Origin: Actinomycetota bacterium
GTDB taxonomy: Bacteria > Actinomycetota > Actinomycetes > Nanopelagicales > Nanopelagicaceae
Assembly (NCBI GenBank): GCA_009927705.1
Contig: RFMK01000085.1
Coordinates: 1-15,188, forward strand
Direction of reading: 5' to 3'
DNA: 15,188 nucleotides
This document shows, piece after piece, positions 1-6,979 of the stretch; positions within the stretch are counted from its first letter, which is position 1, and the number at the start of each line of letters is the position of its first letter. The notes below the pieces were generated by a model. The model was not told where the DNA came from and searched no databases. It was given only the letters and a program-made list of their open reading frames with translations. A program made the translations under genes and the position numbers.

Positions 1-8
1 ACATTAGA

Positions 9-49
9 AAAAAAGGGGTTGCAGATTATTGTGGCCCCTTTTTTGTTTT
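9..49 (+). terminator. Rho-independent terminator of an upstream unit
   Basis: An A-run followed by GGGG (15-18) pairs with CCCC (35-38) followed by six T and a second T stretch to 49. The stem continues inward through wobble pairs (TTGCA with TGTGG), leaving a short loop near 24-29. A GC core with flanking A and T tracts is a classic intrinsic terminator, and the symmetry could let it work in both directions. The gene it ends lies outside the window and cannot be named. Confidence 0.85.
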
Positions 50-93
50 CCCATTAAATTTTTAGTTTAAGTTTTCAAGGAAGGAATGTGAGA

Positions 94-957
94 ATGGAAA
101 AGCGACCAGCCAGAGCTACAGGTCGTCCGTCATCACCTCCGAGTTCTCGCTCTTCTTCAAGTCGGCCATCTGATCGCAGACCTTCCGGTCGCAAACCGCT
201 AGAGGGAAAATCATCTGATCGCAAGCCAACTGATCGCACATCACAGAGACGTTCCGGCGTTCGCCCATCGCGACCACCCATGCGTCCCAATGATCGACGA
301 GTTGTGAGCGATGAGAACAAACGCGTTAGAAAGTTTGCTGAACCTCCCATCCCCGATGAAGTAACCGGAAAAGAATTAGAAAAACGCGAAGCTTTTGCTC
401 TGCAATCTCTCGCCGCAGATAATGCGGAACGTGTAGCTAAACATCTCGTTTGTTTGACGATGTTCTTAGAAACCGATCCAGAACGTGCGTATTGGCATGG
501 ACAATCAGCATCCTTTAGAGCGGGACGAGTCGCGATCGTGCGCGAACGTGCCGGTATTGCCGCGCTTCATTTCAAGAAATATCACGAAGCGCAGAAAGAA
601 TTACGTGCCGCGCAAAGAATCATGGGATCTCCGACAGTAATTCCGTATCTTGCACAATGCGAATTAGCCCTCGGAAACCCTCGAAAAACACTAGAAATTG
701 CTGGTTCGGTTGATCCGAAGATCCTGTCAGCTGCTGAAAGAGTTGAGTTACGTTTGGCTGCAGCCGGAGCACGAACAGCACTTGGACAACACGATGCTGC
801 TGTTGTGACGCTCACGTGTCCAGAACTCACCCAAAGTGATGCGCTCTGGAGTCTGCGCCTTCGTCACGCTTATAGAGATGCATTGACTTCTGCGGGTCGA
901 GATGATGAAGCACGTCGTTTCACCGAGAAATATCCACAATCTTTCACTGATCAATAA
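94..957 (+). CDS. TPR-like protein with Arg/Ser/Pro-rich N-terminus
   Basis: This 287-residue protein has two parts. Residues 1 to about 85 are low complexity, rich in Arg, Ser and Pro, with repeated SDRKP, SDRRP and TDRT units and no hydrophobic segment, so they are probably disordered. Residues from about 90 onward form a series of amphipathic helices of tetratricopeptide type, including the segments HFKKYHEAQKELRAAQ and LGQHDAAVVTL. By position and content it corresponds to the conserved actinobacterial protein encoded beside tyrS (Rv1691 in M. tuberculosis). No catalytic motif is visible; a role as a protein-interaction scaffold is inferred from the fold alone. A strong ribosome site (AAGGAAGGA, 77-85) serves ATG 94 with eight-base spacing; an in-frame GTG at 88 is the alternative. 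There is no signal peptide, so it is probably cytoplasmic. Confidence 0.85.
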   Translation: MEKRPARATGRPSSPPSSRSSSSRPSDRRPSGRKPLEGKSSDRKPTDRTSQRRSGVRPSRPPMRPNDRRVVSDENKRVRKFAEPPIPDEVTGKELEKREAFALQSLAADNAERVAKHLVCLTMFLETDPERAYWHGQSASFRAGRVAIVRERAGIAALHFKKYHEAQKELRAAQRIMGSPTVIPYLAQCELALGNPRKTLEIAGSVDPKILSAAERVELRLAAAGARTALGQHDAAVVTLTCPELTQSDALWSLRLRHAYRDALTSAGRDDEARRFTEKYPQSFTDQ

Positions 958-1033
958 ATTTTCGTCAGTCGTTCCAACTTTAATTGCTTCCTTAACGACA
1001 CGTGCCAAGAGAGAGCACAACTAAGGAGCGGGA

Positions 1034-1357
1034 ATGAGCAACGACAAAGAAGAAGAGTTTGAGTATGCAAATGAAGTCACCTTGATCGGAAGAGCAAGTA
1101 CCCCGGCGCTCGAAAAGGAGTTGCCGAGTGGTGACAAAGTTGTGGAGGTTCGTATCGTTGTGGCTCGCGATGATCGAGATGGTTACGACACCTTCGACCT
1201 TGCGTTCTGGAGCGCTTCTTTGCGCAAGAGAGCGCTCACTTTGGCTGATGATGAGTGGATTGAAGTGTCAGGAGCGCTCCGACGTCGTTTTTGGCGGACT
1301 GGAAACACCATTGCTAGTCGATGGCAGGTTGAAGGGCGCGAATTACGGCGAGTTTAG
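1034..1357 (+). CDS. Short single-stranded-DNA-binding (OB-fold) protein
   Basis: The 107-residue product resembles the N-terminal OB-fold of bacterial SSB. It has the NEVTLIGR opening strand (residues 14-21), an FDLAFWSASLRKRA segment matching the usual strand and helix around the conserved Trp, WIEVSGALRRRFWR, and a final strand ending RELRRV. It stops straight after the OB-fold and lacks the acidic C-terminal tail ending in DDDIPF that replicative SSB uses to recruit partners. It is therefore more likely an accessory ssDNA- or RNA-binding paralogue than the essential SSB. The start is supported by AAGGAG at 1023-1028, five bases before the ATG. A 76-base gap separates it from the TPR gene, and the next gene begins 13 bases after its stop. 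Confidence 0.82.
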   Translation: MSNDKEEEFEYANEVTLIGRASTPALEKELPSGDKVVEVRIVVARDDRDGYDTFDLAFWSASLRKRALTLADDEWIEVSGALRRRFWRTGNTIASRWQVEGRELRRV

Positions 1358-1358
1358 A

Positions 1359-1370
1359 TACCTTTGTCCT
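1359..1370 (+). promoter_or_regulatory. Possible leaderless promoter (-10) for the Lys-rich gene
   Basis: TACCTT at 1359-1364 fits the actinobacterial TANNNT -10 pattern and lies exactly six bases before ATG 1371, where no Shine-Dalgarno sequence is present. That spacing would put transcription initiation at the start codon. The internal bases are a poor match to TATAAT, so this is the weakest of the four such sites in the window. Confidence 0.4.
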
Positions 1371-1727
1371 ATGGCAAATGACCTTCTTTCAGCGCTTCGT
1401 ACCTATTTGGCAAAAGTTTCCTCAGGAGAGAAGAGCCCTCAGGAAGTAGCTGCCGCCCTCAACGCTTGGGCGCGCGAAAGTGGTGAGGCGATTAAGCAAC
1501 GCGTTGAAGAAGAAGTTCAGCGCAGTGTAAAACGAATGGGATTTGCAAAGCAGGAAGAGCTCGATCGCTTGAGCCGTGAAGTCGAAATGTTGAAAGCCAA
1601 ACTTGTCACTGGAGATCGCTCGCAGAAGAAGTCTTCCACTAAGGCGGCACCGAAGAAGTCAGCAGCAAAAAAGAAGAGTTCAACCCCAGTGAAGAAGAGC
1701 GCCACACGAAAGAAGAGTTCTAAATGA
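1371..1727 (+). CDS. Small coiled-coil protein with lysine-rich tail
   Basis: The 118-residue product begins MANDLLSALRTYL. Residues 1 to about 80 are predicted helical, ending in a heptad-like stretch EELDRLSREVEMLKAKL (about 66-82) that resembles phasin-like and BMFP/UbiK-type coiled coils. Residues from about 84 to the end are a Lys/Ser/Ala tail with repeated KKS units, like the tails of actinobacterial HupB or eukaryotic H1, and could bind nucleic acid or acidic surfaces. I do not recognise a named family, so function is unknown. The reading frame is open upstream to 1128, but that extension lies inside the SSB gene and lacks a ribosome site, so ATG 1371 is preferred. The stop overlaps the next start (ATGA at 1724-1727), implying translational coupling. 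Confidence 0.78.
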   Translation: MANDLLSALRTYLAKVSSGEKSPQEVAAALNAWARESGEAIKQRVEEEVQRSVKRMGFAKQEELDRLSREVEMLKAKLVTGDRSQKKSSTKAAPKKSAAKKKSSTPVKKSATRKKSSK

Positions 1728-1882
1728 GCGATGCACCTATAACGCTGGATGAAATAGCAGCGTTGAAAAAGCGAATTAATGAAGTTGCCTTTGCACCATT
1801 AGAAGAGCACGGGAAGAAATTCGACGAAATCAATCAGGAGCTTGCGACGGCACTCTCAAGCGTTGAGGGCATCTCAAACTGA
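1724..1882 (+). CDS. 52-residue conserved-position small protein
   Basis: A short ORF of 52 residues starts at the ATG that overlaps the preceding stop by four bases and ends TGA at 1880-1882. It is acidic to neutral and helical, beginning MSDAPITLDEIAALKKRINE and continuing with FAPLEEHGKKFDEINQEL. Other actinobacteria carry a similarly small ORF just upstream of tlyA (Rv1693 in M. tuberculosis is one of this size), so position supports it as a real gene. No motif gives a function. The ATGA overlap points to co-translation with the Lys-rich protein. Confidence 0.65.
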   Translation: MSDAPITLDEIAALKKRINEVAFAPLEEHGKKFDEINQELATALSSVEGISN

Positions 1883-1931
1883 TTATCCCCACAAAGAGCA
1901 GGTAGGAATTTCAAGGAAGGGGCTGCATGTA

Positions 1932-2720
1932 ATGCGCACTCGACTTGATGCTGAACTGGTTCGGCGAGGACTTGCTCGCTCTCGAGAACATGCGGTAGAT
2001 CTGATTGAATCGAGATCTGTTCTAGTTCGTGGCATTCCAGCTTCGAAACCTGCTTCGCAAGTCGATGCTGAAACTTCCATTACTCTGGCGGGGGCCCGCA
2101 ATGATTATGTTTCGCGTGGCGGTCATAAGCTGGCTGGAGCTCTGGATGAGTTCTCTGCAATTCAGATTGAGGGACGAGTAGCTCTCGATGCCGGTGCATC
2201 TACCGGGGGATTCACAGATGTTCTTCTCAAGCGCGGCGCCCGAAAAGTTATTGCGGTCGATGTGGGGTATGGCCAATTAGCATGGGAGTTGCGCCAAGAT
2301 TCGCGGGTTGAGATTCATGATCGCACAAATGTCCGCACACTCTCGCCTGAAATTTTGAGCGAAGCTCCCGATCTCGTCGTTGCAGATCTCTCTTTTATCT
2401 CGTTAACGTTGGTAATTCCGGCTTTGATGGCAGTAACGAAACCAGATGCGGATTTCGTCATCATGGTCAAGCCGCAATTTGAAGTAGGGCGGGAAAAATT
2501 AGGTGCTGGCGGTGTCGTTCGCGACCCGCAATTGCGACGAAGCGCTGTTCGTGAAGTTGCAACAAGCGCGCGCGAGCTCGGTTTAGGTACGGTAGGAGTA
2601 ATGGCGAGCTCTCTACCTGGACCTTCGGGAAATGTCGAGTATTTCCTCTGGCTCAAGGCTGGTGCTCCAGAAATCACAGATCTTGCACTTGATGAGGCAA
2701 TAGCGAAGGGACCGCAATGA
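1932..2720 (+). CDS. tlyA: TlyA: 16S/23S rRNA 2'-O-methyltransferase
   Basis: The 262-residue enzyme methylates cytidine 2'-hydroxyls in 16S rRNA helix 44 and 23S rRNA helix 69 in its best-studied homologues, where loss gives capreomycin and viomycin resistance. Residues 1 to about 55 are an S4 RNA-binding domain (RLDAELVRRGLARSREHA). The rest is an FtsJ/RrmJ Rossmann methyltransferase with the SAM motif ALDAGASTGGF. A KDKE tetrad can be placed at K66 (GGHKL), D152 (ADLSF), K180 (MVKPQF) and E236 (GNVEYF). The interdomain segment reads NDYV where M. tuberculosis has RAWV. AAGGAAGGGG at 1913-1922 lies nine bases before ATG 1932, which excludes the longer upstream frame. The stop overlaps the NAD kinase start by four bases. 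Confidence 0.95.
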   Translation: MRTRLDAELVRRGLARSREHAVDLIESRSVLVRGIPASKPASQVDAETSITLAGARNDYVSRGGHKLAGALDEFSAIQIEGRVALDAGASTGGFTDVLLKRGARKVIAVDVGYGQLAWELRQDSRVEIHDRTNVRTLSPEILSEAPDLVVADLSFISLTLVIPALMAVTKPDADFVIMVKPQFEVGREKLGAGGVVRDPQLRRSAVREVATSARELGLGTVGVMASSLPGPSGNVEYFLWLKAGAPEITDLALDEAIAKGPQ

Positions 2721-3589
2721 CGAGCAATCGCGAGGTGCTTCTCGTACTCCATCCTCATCGACCTGAAGCTCAAGTAGTCGCCCAAGAAATAGTTTCTGTG
2801 CTTTCACAAGAAGGAATCACATTCCTCACGATTACACCTACTGAAATCGAGGGACTCACGTCAATAAGTCGAGAAGAGTTGCCGGCTCATTTTCCCAATG
2901 TTGAGTTGGCGCTAGTTCTTGGTGGCGACGGAACGATTCTGCGAGGCGCCGAACAAGTACATGGCACAAATATTCCAGTGCTGGGCATAAATCTTGGACA
3001 TGTCGGTTTCCTCGCACAAATTGGTCGACCCTCAACGGCAACAATCATCGATGCGATCCGCGGGAAGAAATACACAACGGAAAAGCGCATGACCTTGGCC
3101 TACCAAGTTCAACGAGAAGGAAAAGTCGTTGCTCATGGATGGGCGCTCAATGAAGTAACAATCGAACGTAATACCGAAGCGATGATTGAACTCTTCGTTC
3201 AAGTGGATCATCGTCCGCTATCTCGCTGGGGATGCGATGGAGTTATCTGTGCAACCCCTACTGGTTCGACTGCGTATGCATTTAGCGCCGGTGGTCCAGT
3301 AGTTTGGCCCGAAGTAGAAGCACTTGTGCTCTTACCGCTTGCAGCACATGCTCTCTTCTCAGATCCCATGGTGATTTCGCCTGATTCGGAAATTGCTATC
3401 GACGTAGAAAGTGATGTCGGAGCGCTCTCAGCGGACGGTTTAAGAAAATTTGCTCTCATTGAGAAGGATCGCGTTGTCTTATCGAGCGATAAATCCTTCA
3501 TAAACCTTGCGCATGTGGAATCAGCGCCTTTTGCGGATCGCCTTGTAGCGAAATTCAAACTCCCCGTAGATGGCTGGCGTGGCGAGTAA
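2717..3589 (+). CDS. nadK: NAD kinase
   Basis: This 290-residue cytoplasmic enzyme phosphorylates NAD to NADP (EC 2.7.1.23). The hallmark GGDGT motif is at residues 69-73, with D71 the expected catalytic aspartate, followed by GINLGHVGFL. The NE dinucleotide-binding motif is at N145-E146 (ALNEVTIER). The conserved PTGSTAYAFSAGGP segment forms the nucleotide pocket. Length and motif order are normal for the family (ppnK, Rv1695 in M. tuberculosis). Its ATG overlaps the tlyA stop in an ATGA junction, and its C-terminus overlaps the recN start by 20 bases, so the three genes are probably translated from one message. Confidence 0.96.
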   Translation: MTSNREVLLVLHPHRPEAQVVAQEIVSVLSQEGITFLTITPTEIEGLTSISREELPAHFPNVELALVLGGDGTILRGAEQVHGTNIPVLGINLGHVGFLAQIGRPSTATIIDAIRGKKYTTEKRMTLAYQVQREGKVVAHGWALNEVTIERNTEAMIELFVQVDHRPLSRWGCDGVICATPTGSTAYAFSAGGPVVWPEVEALVLLPLAAHALFSDPMVISPDSEIAIDVESDVGALSADGLRKFALIEKDRVVLSSDKSFINLAHVESAPFADRLVAKFKLPVDGWRGE

Positions 3590-5333
3590 GAAAACTGCGG
3601 CTAGCCGCACTCGACTTGAAGAGATCAATATCAGAGGTCTCGGCGTTATAGATCAAGCGCTCGTGGAATTCTCTCCAGGTTTGAATGTCATCACCGGTGA
3701 AACTGGAGCGGGAAAGACTATGCTGTTGACCGCGCTTTCGTTACTGCTTGGCGAAAAGGCAGATTCTGATCTGATTCGCACCGGACATGAACGTTTATCT
3801 GTTTCTGGCATATTTTCTTTAACTAATTCTCCAAGCCCCATTCTCGTTGAGATAATTGATCGACTCGGGATTGATGTGAGTGAAGATCAAATTATTCTCT
3901 CTCGCAACGTGGCCAAAGATGGCAAGAGTCGTGCGCTGATCTCTGGCGCCACCAGTACGGCAGCAAATCTTGAAACAATAGGAAGCGAACTCATTGAAGT
4001 TCATGGTCAACATGGCAGTTTGGTATTAACTAAGGCCACAAAACAGCGAGAGCTGCTTGATATCTCTGGAGGAGCGGAGATAGCAAACGTCCTCGAAAAA
4101 TATCAAGAGAGTCTTACGACATTTATCGAATTGAAGAGCAAGATCAAGGAATTGAGAAAAGCATTAAATGATCGAGATCGAGAAATAGCCTCGTTACGAG
4201 AATTGGCTGGGGAATACGAACGTATCAAACCTAAGGAAGACGAATTCCTTGAACTAGATTCTCTTATTTCGCGGCTTGAAAGCGTTGAGGATCTGCGATT
4301 AGCGGCTACCGGAGCTCAGCAAGCCCTCACTGATGAAGAGAATGGCGGATTAAATTCACTCCACCATTTGAAGCGCTTCCTGCAGAGCGCTCGAGGTAAA
4401 GATCCCCACCTAGATGCTCTTCACGATAGAGCTTCGGACGCCCTTTTTTCGCTGATAGATATTGGGGCAGACCTTGATCGGTACATCGACGGACTTTCAG
4501 CCGATCCACAAGCGCTGGAGAATGCACTGACTCGGAGATCCCTGCTCAGTACTTTTGTAAAGAGATTTGGCGAATCTAGCGATAAGAGTGTTGCACTCTC
4601 CGAAGCGATTGACAAGGCACGGCTTTCGCAACAACGTATTGGAGATTTAACTGCGGGAGATGATCGGATTGCTGAACTTGAATCCGAGTTGGTGTGCTTG
4701 CGCGCAACTTTGAAAGAAGACGCTCAAACGCTTTCGCAGAAACGCTCTCTGCAGGCAAAAGCTCTCGAACTTAGAGTTACGGACGAGTTGCATGATTTAG
4801 CAATGCCGAAGGCGAAATTCGAAGTGAAGATATCGAGTCGCAATGGCGAAAACGATGATGATTTTTCGCCGAATGGTCTGGATGAAGTTGCGATGCTCTT
4901 CACGAGTCATGGAGCTGGAGAATTGTTGCCAATCTCCAAGGCAGCAAGTGGGGGTGAACTTTCGCGGTTGATGCTCGCCCTTGAAGTTGCGATTGCAGAG
5001 AACTATCCACTTGGTTCATATGTTTTTGATGAAGTAGATGCTGGTGTTGGTGGTAAAGCCGCTCTTGAACTAGGTCGAAGGCTTTGGAAACTTTCACAAT
5101 CTTCGCAAGTTATTGTGGTAACGCATCTAGCACAGGTCGCTTTGTGGGCAGATAACCACATCGTCATCGAGAAGGACATTTCAGGCGCAGTAACTGAAAG
5201 CACCATTCGACGGATTACTGATCATGACCGCGAAGTGGAGATTGCGCGCATGCTCTCTGGCGTTGAGGAGTCTGAACACGCTCAAGAACACGCTCGAGAG
5301 TTGCTCAATTTACGAATCACCGAAAAGGCGTGA
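3570..5333 (+). CDS. recN: DNA repair ATPase RecN
   Basis: RecN is an SMC-like ATPase that acts early in double-strand break repair by homologous recombination. The 587-residue product has Walker A GETGAGKT at 43-50, the EVHGQHGSL Q-loop region, a long central coiled coil, the ABC signature SGGE at 460-463, Walker B VFDEVD at 485-490 and the H-loop segment VVTHLAQVA. Length is typical. ATG 3570 lies inside the NAD kinase end; GTG 3579 is an in-frame alternative. No recognisable SOS box precedes it. In M. tuberculosis two genes (Rv1697, Rv1698) lie between recN and pyrG; here pyrG begins at the recN stop. Confidence 0.96.
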   Translation: MAGVASKKTAASRTRLEEINIRGLGVIDQALVEFSPGLNVITGETGAGKTMLLTALSLLLGEKADSDLIRTGHERLSVSGIFSLTNSPSPILVEIIDRLGIDVSEDQIILSRNVAKDGKSRALISGATSTAANLETIGSELIEVHGQHGSLVLTKATKQRELLDISGGAEIANVLEKYQESLTTFIELKSKIKELRKALNDRDREIASLRELAGEYERIKPKEDEFLELDSLISRLESVEDLRLAATGAQQALTDEENGGLNSLHHLKRFLQSARGKDPHLDALHDRASDALFSLIDIGADLDRYIDGLSADPQALENALTRRSLLSTFVKRFGESSDKSVALSEAIDKARLSQQRIGDLTAGDDRIAELESELVCLRATLKEDAQTLSQKRSLQAKALELRVTDELHDLAMPKAKFEVKISSRNGENDDDFSPNGLDEVAMLFTSHGAGELLPISKAASGGELSRLMLALEVAIAENYPLGSYVFDEVDAGVGGKAALELGRRLWKLSQSSQVIVVTHLAQVALWADNHIVIEKDISGAVTESTIRRITDHDREVEIARMLSGVEESEHAQEHARELLNLRITEKA

Positions 5334-6979
5334 TAAGTTCGCGCTCCATGACCGCCCCTCATGTGACGAAGCATCTTTTCGTCACCGGCGGAGTCGCCTC
5401 AAGTCTCGGCAAAGGTCTCACAGCATCAAGCCTCGGCAGGTTGTTGCGCGCCCGGGGGTTGCGAGTCACGATGCAGAAACTTGATCCGTACATCAATGTA
5501 GATCCCGGAACGATGAATCCATTCCAACATGGCGAGGTATTCGTTACCGATGATGGAGCCGAAACTGATCTCGATATCGGCCACTACGAACGTTTCCTTG
5601 ACACAAATCTCCATGGCTCGGCCAATGTCACGACCGGCCAGGTCTATTCGCGAGTAATTGCCAGGGAACGACGCGGGGAGTACTTAGGCGATACGGTTCA
5701 AGTGATTCCACATATCACCAATGAAATCAAAGACCGCATGAAAGCGATGGCGGCTCCCGATATAGACCTCGTCATAACCGAGATTGGCGGAACTGTCGGA
5801 GATATCGAATCGCTTCCATTCTTGGAAGCTGCTCGCCAAATAAGACAAGAAGTAGGGCGCGAAAATGTTTTTTATCTCCATGTTTCTCTAGTTCCATACA
5901 TCGGTCCATCTGGAGAGTTGAAGACAAAACCCACTCAACACTCAGTTCAAGCTCTGCGTTCAATTGGTATTTCGCCAGATGCGGTAGTTCTCCGTTCAGA
6001 TCGCGAGATCCCAGTCTCAGTAAAGAAGAAGATCTCTCTGATGTGCGATGTTGATCAAGAAGCTGTTGTTGCTGCAGTTGATGCCCCATCTATTTACGAC
6101 ATTCCAAAAGTCTTGCATAAAGAAGGACTTGATTCGTATCTTGTTCGCCGGCTTGGTATGAAGGCCAACGAAGTTGCCTGGCAAGAATGGGATGCGCTCC
6201 TTGAGCGAGTACATAAACCCGCGCACACAGTTCGCGTTGGCCTGGTTGGCAAATATGTCGATCTTCCGGACGCGTATCTATCGGTTACGGAAGCACTTCG
6301 CGCAGGCGGGTTCGCCAATAACGCAAAAGTAGATATCAAATGGATTGTGAGCGATGACTGTGAAAGCGAAGCCGGGGCAAAGAAGAATCTCTCCGATGTT
6401 GATGCAATCTGTGTTCCAGGTGGTTTTGGAATTCGCGGGATCGAAGGAAAACTTGGCGCACTGAAGTACGCGCGAGAGAAGAAGATCCCAACGCTGGGAT
6501 TATGTTTGGGATTGCAGTGCATGGTCATTGAATTTGCCCGAAACAAAGCTGGATTATCCGGAGCCAATTCAGCCGAATTTGATCCGACTACTGATGCTCC
6601 TGTCATTGCCACTATGGCGGGACAAGAGAAGATCGTCGCCGGAGAAGCAGATATGGGCGCCAGCATGCGCCTCGGTCTTTATACAGCGGTGCTGAAAAAG
6701 GGTTCAATCGTGGCTAAGACATATCAAAGCGATGAGATTTCGGAGCGCCATCGCCATCGTTATGAGGTCAATAATCAATATAGAGAACAGATTGCTGCAG
6801 CTGGGCTCGTTTTTAGCGGCCTATCTCCAGATGAACACCTTGTTGAATTTGTTGAGCTGCCAGAAGATGTTCATCCATATTATGTTGGTACCCAAGCTCA
6901 TCCAGAATTTCGCTCTCGTCCAACGAGACCGCATCCGTTGTTTAGCGGTTTGATTAAAGCCGCGCTCAATCGTGACTAA
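5330..6979 (+). CDS. pyrG: CTP synthase
   Basis: This enzyme aminates UTP to CTP with ATP and glutamine (EC 6.3.4.2), the last step of pyrimidine ribonucleotide synthesis. The N-terminal amidoligase domain opens TKHLFVTGGVASSLGKGL, with its P-loop near residues 20-29, and contains the strongly conserved DPGTMNPFQHGEVFV and GEYLGDTVQVIPHIT segments. The C-terminal class I glutaminase domain has the nucleophile C392 (GLCLGLQ) and the H524/E526 pair (AHPEF). The first start is GTG 5330, forming a GTGA overlap with recN. ATG 5348 would give a 543-residue protein whose N-terminus resembles mycobacterial PyrG more closely, so the exact start is uncertain. The 3' end overlaps xerD by eight bases. 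Confidence 0.97.
   Translation: MISSRSMTAPHVTKHLFVTGGVASSLGKGLTASSLGRLLRARGLRVTMQKLDPYINVDPGTMNPFQHGEVFVTDDGAETDLDIGHYERFLDTNLHGSANVTTGQVYSRVIARERRGEYLGDTVQVIPHITNEIKDRMKAMAAPDIDLVITEIGGTVGDIESLPFLEAARQIRQEVGRENVFYLHVSLVPYIGPSGELKTKPTQHSVQALRSIGISPDAVVLRSDREIPVSVKKKISLMCDVDQEAVVAAVDAPSIYDIPKVLHKEGLDSYLVRRLGMKANEVAWQEWDALLERVHKPAHTVRVGLVGKYVDLPDAYLSVTEALRAGGFANNAKVDIKWIVSDDCESEAGAKKNLSDVDAICVPGGFGIRGIEGKLGALKYAREKKIPTLGLCLGLQCMVIEFARNKAGLSGANSAEFDPTTDAPVIATMAGQEKIVAGEADMGASMRLGLYTAVLKKGSIVAKTYQSDEISERHRHRYEVNNQYREQIAAAGLVFSGLSPDEHLVEFVELPEDVHPYYVGTQAHPEFRSRPTRPHPLFSGLIKAALNRD

Noticed and set aside
1128..1370. Upstream in-frame extension of the Lys-rich gene
   Set aside because: It would overlap most of the SSB-like gene, starts without a ribosome site, and its sequence looks like an out-of-frame reading of that gene.
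1883..1891. DnaA-box-like TTATCCCCA before tlyA
   Set aside because: It is a single copy with a mismatch to TTATCCACA, and no cluster or origin genes are nearby.
1842..1931. Upstream in-frame extension of tlyA
   Set aside because: A strong ribosome site precedes ATG 1932, and TlyA homologues begin with the S4 domain at that point; the extension overlaps the small 52-residue gene.
2315..2785. 156-codon open frame on the minus strand across tlyA and nadK
   Set aside because: It lies opposite two well-supported genes and shows no family features.
6094..6666. 190-codon open frame on the minus strand inside pyrG
   Set aside because: It is antisense to the highly conserved CTP synthase, has no ribosome site or recognisable domain, and its composition is that of a reverse-frame shadow.
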